NCBI GenBank assembly: GCA_964435475.1
Contig: CAYSZB010000055.1
Coordinates: forward strand, 1-15,057
Origin: CAYSZB01 sp964435475
Lineage (GTDB): Bacteria; Chloroflexota; Anaerolineae; Anaerolineales; Anaerolineaceae
Direction: 5' to 3'
DNA length: 15,057 bases
Part shown: positions 1 to 6,191 of the stretch, piece after piece
Numbering within the stretch: the first letter of the stretch is position 1
Layout: the number at the start of each line of letters is the position of its first letter
The notes under the pieces: generated by a model
Seen by the model: only the letters and a program-made list of their open reading frames with translations
Databases searched by the model: none
What the model was told of the DNA's origin: nothing
Position numbers and translations under genes: made by a program

Positions 1-169
1 CCGTAATTGTTTTTTCTTAGAAAATTACCGTGATATTCTACAATATGCCATAAAGATTTTTTCCTGAAGCGTTATACATTTTTCAATGTGGTGATGCAAA
101 AGAGCTGGCTTGGCAAGAACCTCATAGCAAGTGATCGCCCCCATCCATTCGCAATAGGAAATTACCTGG

Positions 170-1012
170 CTACTTCTTGTGATCCATCGCCGCCTTGACC
201 AGTTTGACCGCAATACTCCCGCCCGGTACGATCATTCCCACCGCATCTGCGGTCACATCAAATAACAGATCCCGGTTCAACATCCCCTTCACCTGGTCTG
301 CCATCTTTTTGCCATTGCCCTGGATCTCACCCGTCAGTGCGTCAAACTCGATGACCACATGCTTGCTCTTCGCCGCCCACAGGTATTCCAACGCATAGAC
401 CGGCCTGAAGTTGATGTCCAGGGTCTCAATGTTCAATTTCTCTTCATGGATCACCTGCGCCAGCACCGGCTTGATCACCTTTGCCATGATCGAGCGCACC
501 ACTGTGCTGGCAGATGCCTTGGGCGGCACCACCAGCACCCCATCCGGGGCAAAATGACCCAGTTCCAGGATCTCACTCTTCGCAAACCCCTTGTATTTGC
601 TGTGATCCACCTCGGTCCCCACCCCATCGAATGTGAAATTGTGCCGGTATTCCTCCAGGCAGTGCTCCACACCATTGAATGAAAACGTCGGGTTGCCTTT
701 TGCTCCAGCCACCACATCCAGGTCCTGCCCCAGCACAGTCACCTGCCGCACTTCCTTGCCGCTGACCGGCACAGTGAAGGATTGATTGCGTTCATAAACT
801 GTCCTCAGGAAAACGCTGATCTCCCAGCAGGCTTCCAGGCGATTCTCAACCGAGACCAACTGGATGTCCTCGGCCTTCGGCCGCGAGAGCAATGCCCCCA
901 GCGTCCCGGAAACCAGCTGGATCTTCTTCTGCTCCACCCGGTCGATCGCCACTTCCATAGTCGTCTGCGGCACAAATTGGAAAGCCCGCTCATTGGCAAG
1001 AATGATATCCAT
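170..1012 (-). CDS. conserved-looking protein of unknown function, 280 aa
   Basis: I do not recognise this family. The start is well supported: an AAAGGAG Shine-Dalgarno sits 7 bases ahead of ATG at 1012, and an extended -10 promoter lies further upstream. The protein has no signal peptide and no clear transmembrane span. The N-terminal third is mixed charged/aliphatic (for example the VEQKKIQLVSG stretch around residues 27-37). The middle has a FAPDGVLVVPP segment near residue 155. The region around 222-236 (VVIEFDALTGEIQGNG) reads like a beta-strand followed by a turn, loosely resembling PepSY-type repeats. The C-terminus (about 253-275) is a glycine-containing amphipathic or hydrophobic stretch that could touch a membrane. 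Only two cysteines occur. It is transcribed alone, divergent from the cysKE operon, and ends with TAG at 170. It is clearly coding by length, start signals and amino-acid composition. Its function is unknown, and the PepSY resemblance is weak. Confidence 0.85.
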   Translation of the reverse strand: MDIILANERAFQFVPQTTMEVAIDRVEQKKIQLVSGTLGALLSRPKAEDIQLVSVENRLEACWEISVFLRTVYERNQSFTVPVSGKEVRQVTVLGQDLDVVAGAKGNPTFSFNGVEHCLEEYRHNFTFDGVGTEVDHSKYKGFAKSEILELGHFAPDGVLVVPPKASASTVVRSIMAKVIKPVLAQVIHEEKLNIETLDINFRPVYALEYLWAAKSKHVVIEFDALTGEIQGNGKKMADQVKGMLNRDLLFDVTADAVGMIVPGGSIAVKLVKAAMDHKK

Positions 1013-1065
1013 GGTTATCTCCTTTGCAATGTAAATAATTGAATCGCTGCTGAATAACTGGAATA

Positions 1066-1074
1066 ATTATAGCA
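1066..1074 (-). promoter_or_regulatory. extended -10 promoter for the unknown gene ending at 170
   Basis: Read on the minus strand this is TGCTATAAT, a perfect -10 hexamer with the TGn extension. The sequence 17 bases upstream (TAGTAA) is a poor -35, as is common for extended -10 promoters. Predicted transcription would begin near 1059, giving a leader of about 47 bases that carries the AAAGGAG ribosome binding site before ATG at 1012. Confidence 0.65.
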
Positions 1075-1154
1075 AAATGGCTTCCTTTTTACTACTGATT
1101 GGAGTACTCAGCATATTAATTTAAAAGATTAATGTGATTTTCCCCGAATGCACC

Positions 1155-1181
1155 TTTAGCTTTCAGCTTTTAGCTTTTATC
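1155..1181. repeat. short imperfect heptamer tandem repeat
   Basis: Four consecutive 6-7 base units read TTTAGC, TTTCAGC, TTTTAGC and TTTTATC. It is a low-complexity intergenic repeat of unknown role, lying upstream of the plus-strand promoter at 1210. Confidence 0.5.
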
Positions 1182-1209
1182 ATTTATCTCCTCCAACCTT
1201 ACACAGGTC

Positions 1210-1238
1210 TTGAAATTCCTTCTCCAATTGCTTATAAT
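1210..1238 (+). promoter_or_regulatory. sigma70-type promoter for cysK-cysE
   Basis: TTGAAA (1210-1215) and TATAAT (1233-1238) are separated by exactly 17 bases: one mismatch in the -35 and a perfect -10. Predicted transcription begins near 1245, leaving a leader of about 200 bases before cysK, which is long for a housekeeping gene. A weaker second candidate -10 (TATAAA, 1421-1426) lies close to cysK but has a poor -35. Confidence 0.65.
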
Positions 1239-1248
1239 CCAAACCAAT

Positions 1249-1415
1249 ATGAAACAAAAACATGGCATTTTCAGCTTGACTTGCATGTGTCCCAGGCGGG
1301 GTATCTAATCGCGTCCTGTTTCCCCTTTCTCAACAATAAAATATAGGCACGCGGTCTACCCCGCATCATTCACTATGCTCCGCCAGGCGCTCATGCCTGC
1401 ATAGGTCTTTTCATC
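1249..1415 (+). promoter_or_regulatory. candidate cysteine-responsive leader/attenuator ahead of cysK
   Basis: Directly downstream of the promoter, ATG at 1249 opens a 19-codon frame ending with TAA at 1306-1308. It contains Cys-Met-Cys codons at 1282-1290. The eight bases right after them, GCGGGGTA (1296-1303), are perfectly complementary to TACCCCGC (1357-1364). The latter can instead pair internally as GCGG (1351-1354) with CCGC (1361-1364). A further small stem, CAGGC/GCCTG (1384-1388 with 1395-1399), is followed shortly by TCTTTT (1406-1411). This arrangement resembles transcription attenuation by a leader peptide. The caveats are that the leader ORF has no ribosome binding site (it would be nearly leaderless), the last stem is only 5 bp, and conservation is unknown. 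Confidence 0.35.
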
Positions 1416-1444
1416 GTATTTATAAAAGTTTATGAAAGAAAATT

Positions 1445-2377
1445 ATGAAAATTTATAATGACATAACAAAAACAACCGGTAACACCCCCCTGGTCAGGAT
1501 CAACCGCCTGGCTGCTGATACGCATGCCACCATCCTTGCCAAACTGGAATATTTCAATCCCACCCACAGCGTCAAGGACCGCATCGCCGTCGCCATGATC
1601 GATGCCGCAGAAAAAGAAGGCAAATTGCACCCTGACAGTATCATCATCGAAGCCACCAGCGGTAACACCGGCATCGGGCTGGCATTCGCCGCTGCCGCCC
1701 GCGGCTACAAATTGGCCATTACCATGCCCGACTCGGTTTCCGAAGAACGCAAGCTCCTCCTGCGGGCCATGGGCCCTGATCTGATCCTGACCGAAGGTGC
1801 CCTGGGCATGCCCGGTGCCATCGACAAAGCCCAATCCCTGCTCAACTCGGATGACCGCTATTTCATGCCCGACCAGTTCGCCAACCCCGCCAACCCCGAG
1901 ATCCACCGTCGTACCACAGCCCGGGAGATCTGGCATGACACCGATGGCCGGGTGGACTACCTGGTCTCGGGTGTAGGCACCGGCGGAACCATCACCGGTA
2001 CCGGCGAAGGACTGCTGGTCCACAACCCGTCCATCCAGTTGATCGCGGTCGAACCCTCCGGTTCGCCGGTCCTTTCCGGTGGCAAACCCGGTAAGCATCC
2101 CATCACCGGCATCGGCGCGGGTTTCATACCCAAAGTGCTCAACACCCGCATTCTCAATGAGATCATCCAGGTCACTGGTGAAGATGCGTTCGAGACTGCC
2201 CGCCAGATGGCAACCGTTGAAGGACTGGCGGTCGGTATCTCTTCCGGCGCTGCCACCTGGGCTGCCCTGCAGGTCGCCAGGCGCCCCCAGGCCAGGGGCA
2301 AGACCATCGTTGTGATCATTCCCAGCTTTGGCGAACGCTACCTGAGCACCAACCTGTACGCACACCTGAAAGGCTGA
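1445..2377 (+). CDS. cysK: O-acetylserine sulfhydrylase (cysteine synthase A type)
   Basis: This PLP enzyme of fold type II makes L-cysteine from O-acetyl-L-serine and sulfide in the cytoplasm. At 310 residues it has the usual length. The PLP lysine is Lys44 in NPTHSVKDR. The substrate-binding loop TSGNTG is at 71-76, the phosphate-binding glycine loop GVGTGGT at about 176-182, GIGAGFIP lies near 222-229, and PSFGERYLST near 293-302 carries the serine that contacts the pyridine nitrogen. The NPTH in place of the common NPAG/NPSG before SVKDR is a minor variation. ATG at 1445 has only a weak purine-rich ribosome binding site. cysE follows after 4 bases, so the two enzymes of the serine-to-cysteine route are co-transcribed, probably from the promoter at 1210. 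A cystathionine beta-synthase-like activity cannot be excluded from sequence alone, but the cysE partner argues for cysK. Confidence 0.95.
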   Translation: MKIYNDITKTTGNTPLVRINRLAADTHATILAKLEYFNPTHSVKDRIAVAMIDAAEKEGKLHPDSIIIEATSGNTGIGLAFAAAARGYKLAITMPDSVSEERKLLLRAMGPDLILTEGALGMPGAIDKAQSLLNSDDRYFMPDQFANPANPEIHRRTTAREIWHDTDGRVDYLVSGVGTGGTITGTGEGLLVHNPSIQLIAVEPSGSPVLSGGKPGKHPITGIGAGFIPKVLNTRILNEIIQVTGEDAFETARQMATVEGLAVGISSGAATWAALQVARRPQARGKTIVVIIPSFGERYLSTNLYAHLKG

Positions 2378-2381
2378 CACC

Positions 2382-3152
2382 ATGGAAACCACGCAAACAC
2401 CCTATTCACTGCCATTAGAGAATTCCCTGCCCGCCAGGAAGTCCTCCACCCTCCTCCAGCGCATGCGAGAAGACGTCCAGGCTGTTCTGCAGCGCGACCC
2501 GGCTGCCCGCAGCTGGTTTGAAGTGCTGACCAGCTATGCCGGGCTGCATGCCACCTGGTCACACCGCATTGCCCACTGGTTCTGGCAGCACAAAATGCCC
2601 CTGGCCGCCCGCTGGCTCTCCCAGCTCACACGCCATTTCACTGGCATCGAGATCCACCCCGGCGCAACCATCGGTCGGCGTTTCTTCATCGACCATGGCA
2701 TGGGGGTGGTGATCGGCGAGACCGCTGAGGTCGGCGATGATGTCACCCTTTACCACGGCGTCACCCTAGGGGGGGTCAGCCTTGAAAAAGGCAAACGCCA
2801 TCCCACACTTGAAGACGGTGTGGTCGTCGGGGCTGGTGCCAAGGTTTTGGGAAATATCACCATCGGTCAGGGCAGCCGTATCGGCGCCAATGCCGTCGTG
2901 GTCAGATCGGTTCCTGGCGATTCGGTGGTCGTCGGTGTCCCAGGTCAGGTCATCCAGCACCGCAAGCGCTCTCTAGACCAAGGTCCGGACCTGGATCACG
3001 GGAACATGCCCGATGCCATCCATGATGCCGTGCATGACCTGCTGCAACGCGTCGGCGAGTTGGAATCAAAACTCAATGTCCAAACCCCCAACACCCAGTC
3101 CATCACCATGGCCGAGGACGGCACCTGGGTAGAGTCAAGCTACGAGATTTAA
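2382..3152 (+). CDS. cysE: serine O-acetyltransferase
   Basis: This enzyme acetylates L-serine with acetyl-CoA, the committed step of cysteine synthesis, and supplies O-acetylserine to CysK. It has 256 residues: an alpha-helical N-terminal part (about 25-85), then a left-handed parallel beta-helix of hexapeptide repeats (about 88-190). The catalytic-type residues are visible: Asp104-His105 in FFIDHGMGVVIGET, His125 in LYHGVTLGG, and the KGKRHP loop with His140. After the hexapeptide domain comes a tail of about 60 residues, with a short likely helix (DAIHDAVHDLLQRVGELESKL) and the C-terminus SSYEI. A C-terminal isoleucine is the known anchor by which SAT inserts into the CysK active site, so a cysteine synthase complex is likely. 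AAAGG at the end of cysK serves as ribosome binding site. The last 15-22 bases are duplicated 1.7 kb downstream. Confidence 0.95.
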   Translation: METTQTPYSLPLENSLPARKSSTLLQRMREDVQAVLQRDPAARSWFEVLTSYAGLHATWSHRIAHWFWQHKMPLAARWLSQLTRHFTGIEIHPGATIGRRFFIDHGMGVVIGETAEVGDDVTLYHGVTLGGVSLEKGKRHPTLEDGVVVGAGAKVLGNITIGQGSRIGANAVVVRSVPGDSVVVGVPGQVIQHRKRSLDQGPDLDHGNMPDAIHDAVHDLLQRVGELESKLNVQTPNTQSITMAEDGTWVESSYEI

Positions 3153-3153
3153 G
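3132..3153 (+). repeat. left copy of 22-bp direct repeat (3' end of cysE)
   Basis: GAGTCAAGCTACGAG (3132-3146) plus the following TTTAAG, after one differing base, recurs at 4824-4845. This copy encodes the last residues and stop codon of CysE. The two copies bracket the sigma/anti-sigma pair. Confidence 0.8.
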
Positions 3154-3212
3154 GATAATAAATCAGGGTACATTCATATTTAAATGCAACCTGCTCCTCT
3201 AAGTCGGCACAA

Positions 3213-4019
3213 TTAATGGCTGATAAGAGATTCTACAATGGATAACTGAGATGTCTCGTCAACATATCCTGGGCTGGCAGGCTCATTATAGACAAATTGA
3301 AGGCGGTAAAAGAACTCACCCATGGACCATCGGTAGGTATGTACTGGTGAATCGGGCTGCCAGGTTTCAACGGTTTCACCAGTATAGCTAAACCAATACC
3401 CAGGGACACTTTCAACCAGAATATCACCAACTTGGAGATTGTAGACTTCCGCTGAGCTTCCGATCGCTTCTACTTCTGAGGAAATTTGTTGGGTCAAGGT
3501 CATGAATTCCTTGCCGTAATTTCCTTCGAAGAAATATTGTTGGGTGACACCCTGTATCTCAGGGTCATAAATAACATCCTTTAACTGGTAATCCTGAGGA
3601 ATAACTTTTGGTACCGATACCACAAACCCAGCCAATGTCTCAGCCTCTTCAAGGGTTAATCCACGCACAAATCCATCAAGATCGATGATCTTTGAAGGGA
3701 TGGCATCTGTTTGTGTTTCAATACCGGGATTCTCGATTTCATTTGCGAATTGAATGCGTTGCTCATCTCCGCCAGGCTTCGTAAAGTAGTTTAGTAAGCC
3801 CTGCGCAACCGATTTTCCAATCGGTGTGAGGAAGAAGACTACCAACGCTACGGCCACAAAGACAGTGGAAGAAACGCTAACCCATCGTAGCTGCATGGTC
3901 TTATGCTCTTTATGATCATTGATTCTGCTTTGAATCGTTTGCCAGGAATTGATGACTGAAGGCACTTTATCTTCTGCAAGACGATGAATGACTTGTTTTT
4001 TTACTTGATCGTTATTCAT
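3213..4019 (-). CDS. membrane-anchored anti-sigma-like protein with extracytoplasmic domain
   Basis: This is a likely regulator of the ECF sigma factor encoded just upstream, with which it shares an ATGA overlap (4016-4019), implying translational coupling. It has a cytoplasmic N-terminal segment of about 45 residues, one transmembrane helix at about 46-65 (WVSVSSTVFVAVALVVFFLT), and an exported domain of about 200 residues. The exported part contains a LTLEEAETLAGFVVSVPKVIPQDYQL stretch, typical of DUF4367-type domains found on anti-sigma factors. The zinc-binding H-x3-C-x2-C motif of ZAS anti-sigma factors is absent from the N-terminal region, which is shorter than usual. The assignment as anti-sigma therefore rests on gene order, topology and the DUF4367-like domain. 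Base composition is AT-richer than the flanking operons: 22 of 60 bases are G or C in 3481-3540, against 39 of 60 in 1921-1980 inside cysK. It ends with TAA, convergent to cysE. Confidence 0.8.
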   Translation of the reverse strand: MNNDQVKKQVIHRLAEDKVPSVINSWQTIQSRINDHKEHKTMQLRWVSVSSTVFVAVALVVFFLTPIGKSVAQGLLNYFTKPGGDEQRIQFANEIENPGIETQTDAIPSKIIDLDGFVRGLTLEEAETLAGFVVSVPKVIPQDYQLKDVIYDPEIQGVTQQYFFEGNYGKEFMTLTQQISSEVEAIGSSAEVYNLQVGDILVESVPGYWFSYTGETVETWQPDSPVHTYRWSMGEFFYRLQFVYNEPASPGYVDETSQLSIVESLISH

Positions 4020-4630
4020 TTTTGCTCCTTTCGGTTGTGTTTGGAAACAATATGCATTGGATTCGGGATAATGGAAGGTAGGTTTTTCGATAGGATGCGT
4101 TTGAGGTTTTGCCTGGCAGAGAAAAGACGCTTCTTAATGGTCGACAGCGGCAGTCTCAAGACCGTGATGATCTCTTTTTCACTCATATCAAGGTAATACT
4201 TCATGACGATTGCTGCCCTTTGGTCAGGCGAGAGAATATTTAATGCCTGCCAGATACTGTTTCTGAATTCAACTGTCTCAACAGCGGCTTCAGGGATCGA
4301 ACTTTGATCGATCAGCCATTTAGATAGTGTATAAGTGACTTCATCATCCTGATCGGGAAGGCTGGTATGGCGCTGCTGCTTTTTAACCTCACGGAGCGAT
4401 GCATTGACCACGCTTTTCATGAACCAGGGTACGAATTGATTTGAGCGTAATTGTGATATCTTCCCAGATGCCCGGATGAAAGCTTCCTGGACAATATCCT
4501 CAGCCAGGGAAAGGTCTTGAACAATTAGGCAGGCAGATCGAACTGCCTGAAGGTAATAGCGATCGACCAATACCTCCAGGCCTGCCAGGTCTCCCTCTTT
4601 AAGCATCGTTATTGCCAAACTATCTTCCAT
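4016..4630 (-). CDS. ECF-family RNA polymerase sigma factor
   Basis: This group IV sigma-70 factor directs RNA polymerase to a small regulon. It contains sigma region 2 (about residues 8-80, including LAEDIVQEAFIRAS and the PWF-K-VVNASLRE helix) and region 4 (about 128-185, with LSPDQRAAIVMKYYLDMSEKEI followed by the LRLPLSTIKKRLFSARQNLK helix-turn-helix). I chose ATG at 4630 (204 aa) over an upstream in-frame ATG at 4666. AAAGGGA precedes 4630, alignment to the family starts there (MEDSLAITML), and a plausible promoter -10 overlaps the upstream codon. The stop overlaps the start of the anti-sigma-like gene by ATGA. The gene is AT-rich relative to its neighbours and lies between direct repeats, suggesting the pair was acquired or inserted together. 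The signal and target genes cannot be read from the sequence. Confidence 0.95.
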   Translation of the reverse strand: MEDSLAITMLKEGDLAGLEVLVDRYYLQAVRSACLIVQDLSLAEDIVQEAFIRASGKISQLRSNQFVPWFMKSVVNASLREVKKQQRHTSLPDQDDEVTYTLSKWLIDQSSIPEAAVETVEFRNSIWQALNILSPDQRAAIVMKYYLDMSEKEIITVLRLPLSTIKKRLFSARQNLKRILSKNLPSIIPNPMHIVSKHNRKEQK

Positions 4631-4663
4631 GCAATCCCTTTCAATTTTTATTGAGAATCCTCT

Positions 4664-4691
4664 CATATATATGATACATAATCCCAGTCAA
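4664..4691 (-). promoter_or_regulatory. candidate promoter of the sigma/anti-sigma pair
   Basis: On the minus strand, TTGACT (4686-4691) and TATATG (4664-4669) are 16 bases apart, giving a predicted start near 4657 and a leader of about 27 bases to ATG 4630. The bases just upstream on that strand read GGTAACTTTTGACT, which also loosely resembles an ECF-type -35 (GGAACTTT), so autoregulation is possible but not shown. Confidence 0.4.
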
Positions 4692-4823
4692 AAGTTACCA
4701 TGGATTTATTGAGTAGGTCAAAGAGAGGTTTTCTGCTTGGGAATGTACTCCACAGATCCTAGGCCCCAGGACATGAAGCCAAAAATTGTGGTTGTCTTGT
4801 TATGCCTGAAGTGCAGCGGGCTG

Positions 4824-4845
4824 GAGTCAAGCTACGAGTTTTAAG
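4824..4845 (+). repeat. right copy of 22-bp direct repeat (cysE 3' end remnant)
   Basis: This copy has GAGTCAAGCTACGAG identical to 3132-3146, then T instead of A, then TTTAAG. In the cysE frame it would read Glu-Ser-Ser-Tyr-Glu-Phe-stop, a remnant of the CysE C-terminus with Phe in place of Ile. It lies in a non-coding stretch between the sigma gene and the M20 gene. A 15-base exact match within a window of this size is unlikely by chance, and 21 of 22 matching even more so. Confidence 0.8.
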
Positions 4846-4868
4846 ATCGGCAAAACCTCGATCAAACC

Positions 4869-6191
4869 TCAGGCGATCATTTCCCGCAACACCTCAAAGA
4901 TGACCCGCGTGCCAAGTTCCAGGTTGCGGATAGAGATTCGCTCATCGATCCCGTGGTAGCGATCCATCTCTCCCGGGTCAAGGATGATGGGGATCAAGCC
5001 ATAGCTTTGCACTCCCTTTTGCCTGAAGAAGGCTGAATCGGTCGTGCCGGGTGTCAACAATGGAGTGCACAGCCCCTCCGGGACGTTCCTCTTGAGCACA
5101 CTGCTCAGCACTTCGAAGAATTCCGAATGCATATCCGAAGTGACCGATGGCTCCGGCGCTTCGATCACCTCGATCTCCACCCGCTCATCCCCGATCAAAT
5201 TGTGTAAACGATCGATCGCTTGTTGTGGCGATTTACCAGGCAGCAAACGCATGTCCAGGATTGCTTCCGCCTTCTCCGGGATGATGTTTTCTTTCCCACC
5301 AGCTTTTAGGACGGTCACGCTGAGTGTATCACGCAGCATGGCATCCACTTTGGGGCTTTGGCGTAGACCCGGCAGTGCCATTTTGAAGCACAATTTCTTA
5401 TCCAGGTTCCTCAAAATGATATTTTTGGGAAATGAAAAGCGCTGACTGACCCTTTTGAACATTTCACGCGTCACCCCATGCAGTTCATAAGCCGAGTTCA
5501 ACATCTGCACCCGCTCCAGGGCGTGTAAAAGCGTATTAATGGACGTTTCTCTCTGTGGAATGCCGCTGTAACCTGGTTCCCCGTGGGCGATCAATTTCAG
5601 CCACAGGTCTTTCTTCTCTGCCACCGCCACCGTGAACACCGGTTGCGGACCGAAAAGGTCGCTCATCCCGAACCCGCCCTCATCCCAGGCATATTCCGCA
5701 TCGATCTCCTGCCAGTGATGATCAACCATCCATTTTGCACCAAATTGACTGCCCTTTTCCTCGTCAGCACCGGCCAAAAAGATGATATCCCGCGTACGCT
5801 GTGGCTTTTCTTGTGCCAGCAGGACCAGGGCAAGCAATTGCATGATGCCCATACCCTTCATGTCGATCGCTCCCCTGCCCCACACGTATCCATAATGGAT
5901 CTCACCACCAAACGGGTTGCATGACCAGCGGGTCGCGTCCGCCTCGACCACATCCATGTGGTTGTAGAGCAAAATAGGGCGTTTACTGCCATCCCCTTTC
6001 AGGCAAGCCACCAGGTTCGCCCGATGGGGTGCCGATTCAAACAACTTTACCTGGAAACCATGCTTTTCTAGAAATTCCTTTAAGTAAAAAGCTGCTTCCT
6101 CTTCGTTACCGGGGGGATTCGCCGTCTGGATGCGCAAATATCCAGCCAGGAGCTGCGCCGCCTCCTGCCCGACCTTTTCCCAGTCGATCAT
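4869..6191 (-). CDS. M20-family metallopeptidase (dipeptidase / deacylase type)
   Basis: This is a zinc-dependent cytoplasmic hydrolase of the M20 family, which cleaves dipeptides or N-acyl amino acids. With the start at ATG 6191 (440 aa) it overlaps the epimerase stop by ATGA, has GAGGT upstream, and drops an unsupported 15-residue extension. The metal and catalytic residues are all present: His78 and Asp80 in NHMDVV, bridging Asp110 in GRGAIDMKG, catalytic Glu144 and ligand Glu145 in GADEEKGS, Asp170/Glu171 in WDEGG, and His423 in RYHGIDE. The dimerisation/lid domain spans about 190-310. Where many relatives have GHxSxP this one has GEPGYSGIP, with Tyr218 at the usual His position. It is the last gene of the MFS-epimerase-peptidase operon, which suggests it hydrolyses the product or substrate of the epimerase. 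The exact substrate (dipeptide, N-succinyl- or N-acetyl-amino acid) is open. Confidence 0.92.
   Translation of the reverse strand: MIDWEKVGQEAAQLLAGYLRIQTANPPGNEEEAAFYLKEFLEKHGFQVKLFESAPHRANLVACLKGDGSKRPILLYNHMDVVEADATRWSCNPFGGEIHYGYVWGRGAIDMKGMGIMQLLALVLLAQEKPQRTRDIIFLAGADEEKGSQFGAKWMVDHHWQEIDAEYAWDEGGFGMSDLFGPQPVFTVAVAEKKDLWLKLIAHGEPGYSGIPQRETSINTLLHALERVQMLNSAYELHGVTREMFKRVSQRFSFPKNIILRNLDKKLCFKMALPGLRQSPKVDAMLRDTLSVTVLKAGGKENIIPEKAEAILDMRLLPGKSPQQAIDRLHNLIGDERVEIEVIEAPEPSVTSDMHSEFFEVLSSVLKRNVPEGLCTPLLTPGTTDSAFFRQKGVQSYGLIPIILDPGEMDRYHGIDERISIRNLELGTRVIFEVLREMIA

Larger units (their letters stand above)
1013..1444. other. 432-base divergent intergenic region
   Basis: This AT-rich region separates the minus-strand unknown gene from plus-strand cysK. 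It contains one promoter for each direction, an imperfect heptamer tandem repeat (TTTAGC/TTTCAGC/TTTTAGC/TTTTATC, 1155-1181), and a structured stretch just ahead of cysK (1249-1415). A 70-codon plus-strand open frame crosses it (1134-1346). That frame has no ribosome binding site and an unconvincing composition, so I do not call it a gene. Confidence 0.7.

Noticed and set aside
25..213. 62-codon minus-strand frame at the left edge
   Set aside because: It overlaps the end of the supported 280-aa gene in another frame, has no start signals, and its composition is implausible.
1134..1346. 70-codon plus-strand frame in the intergenic region
   Set aside because: No ribosome binding site is present, the frame runs through the promoter at 1210-1238, and the protein looks unstructured and non-natural.
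1432..1458. 8-codon frame overlapping the cysK start
   Set aside because: It is short and lacks a ribosome binding site. It could modulate cysK initiation, but nothing in the sequence supports that beyond its existence.
1430..2392. 320-codon minus-strand open frame opposite cysK
   Set aside because: It is almost exactly antisense to a motif-complete cysK. Its composition is Gly/Asp/Gln-rich, as expected of a GC-rich shadow, and it shows no family features.
4773..4844. 23-codon plus-strand ORF ending in Ser-Ser-Tyr-Glu-Phe
   Set aside because: Its end is the duplicated cysE tail, and it has no well-spaced ribosome binding site. It is better read as a repeat remnant than as a gene.
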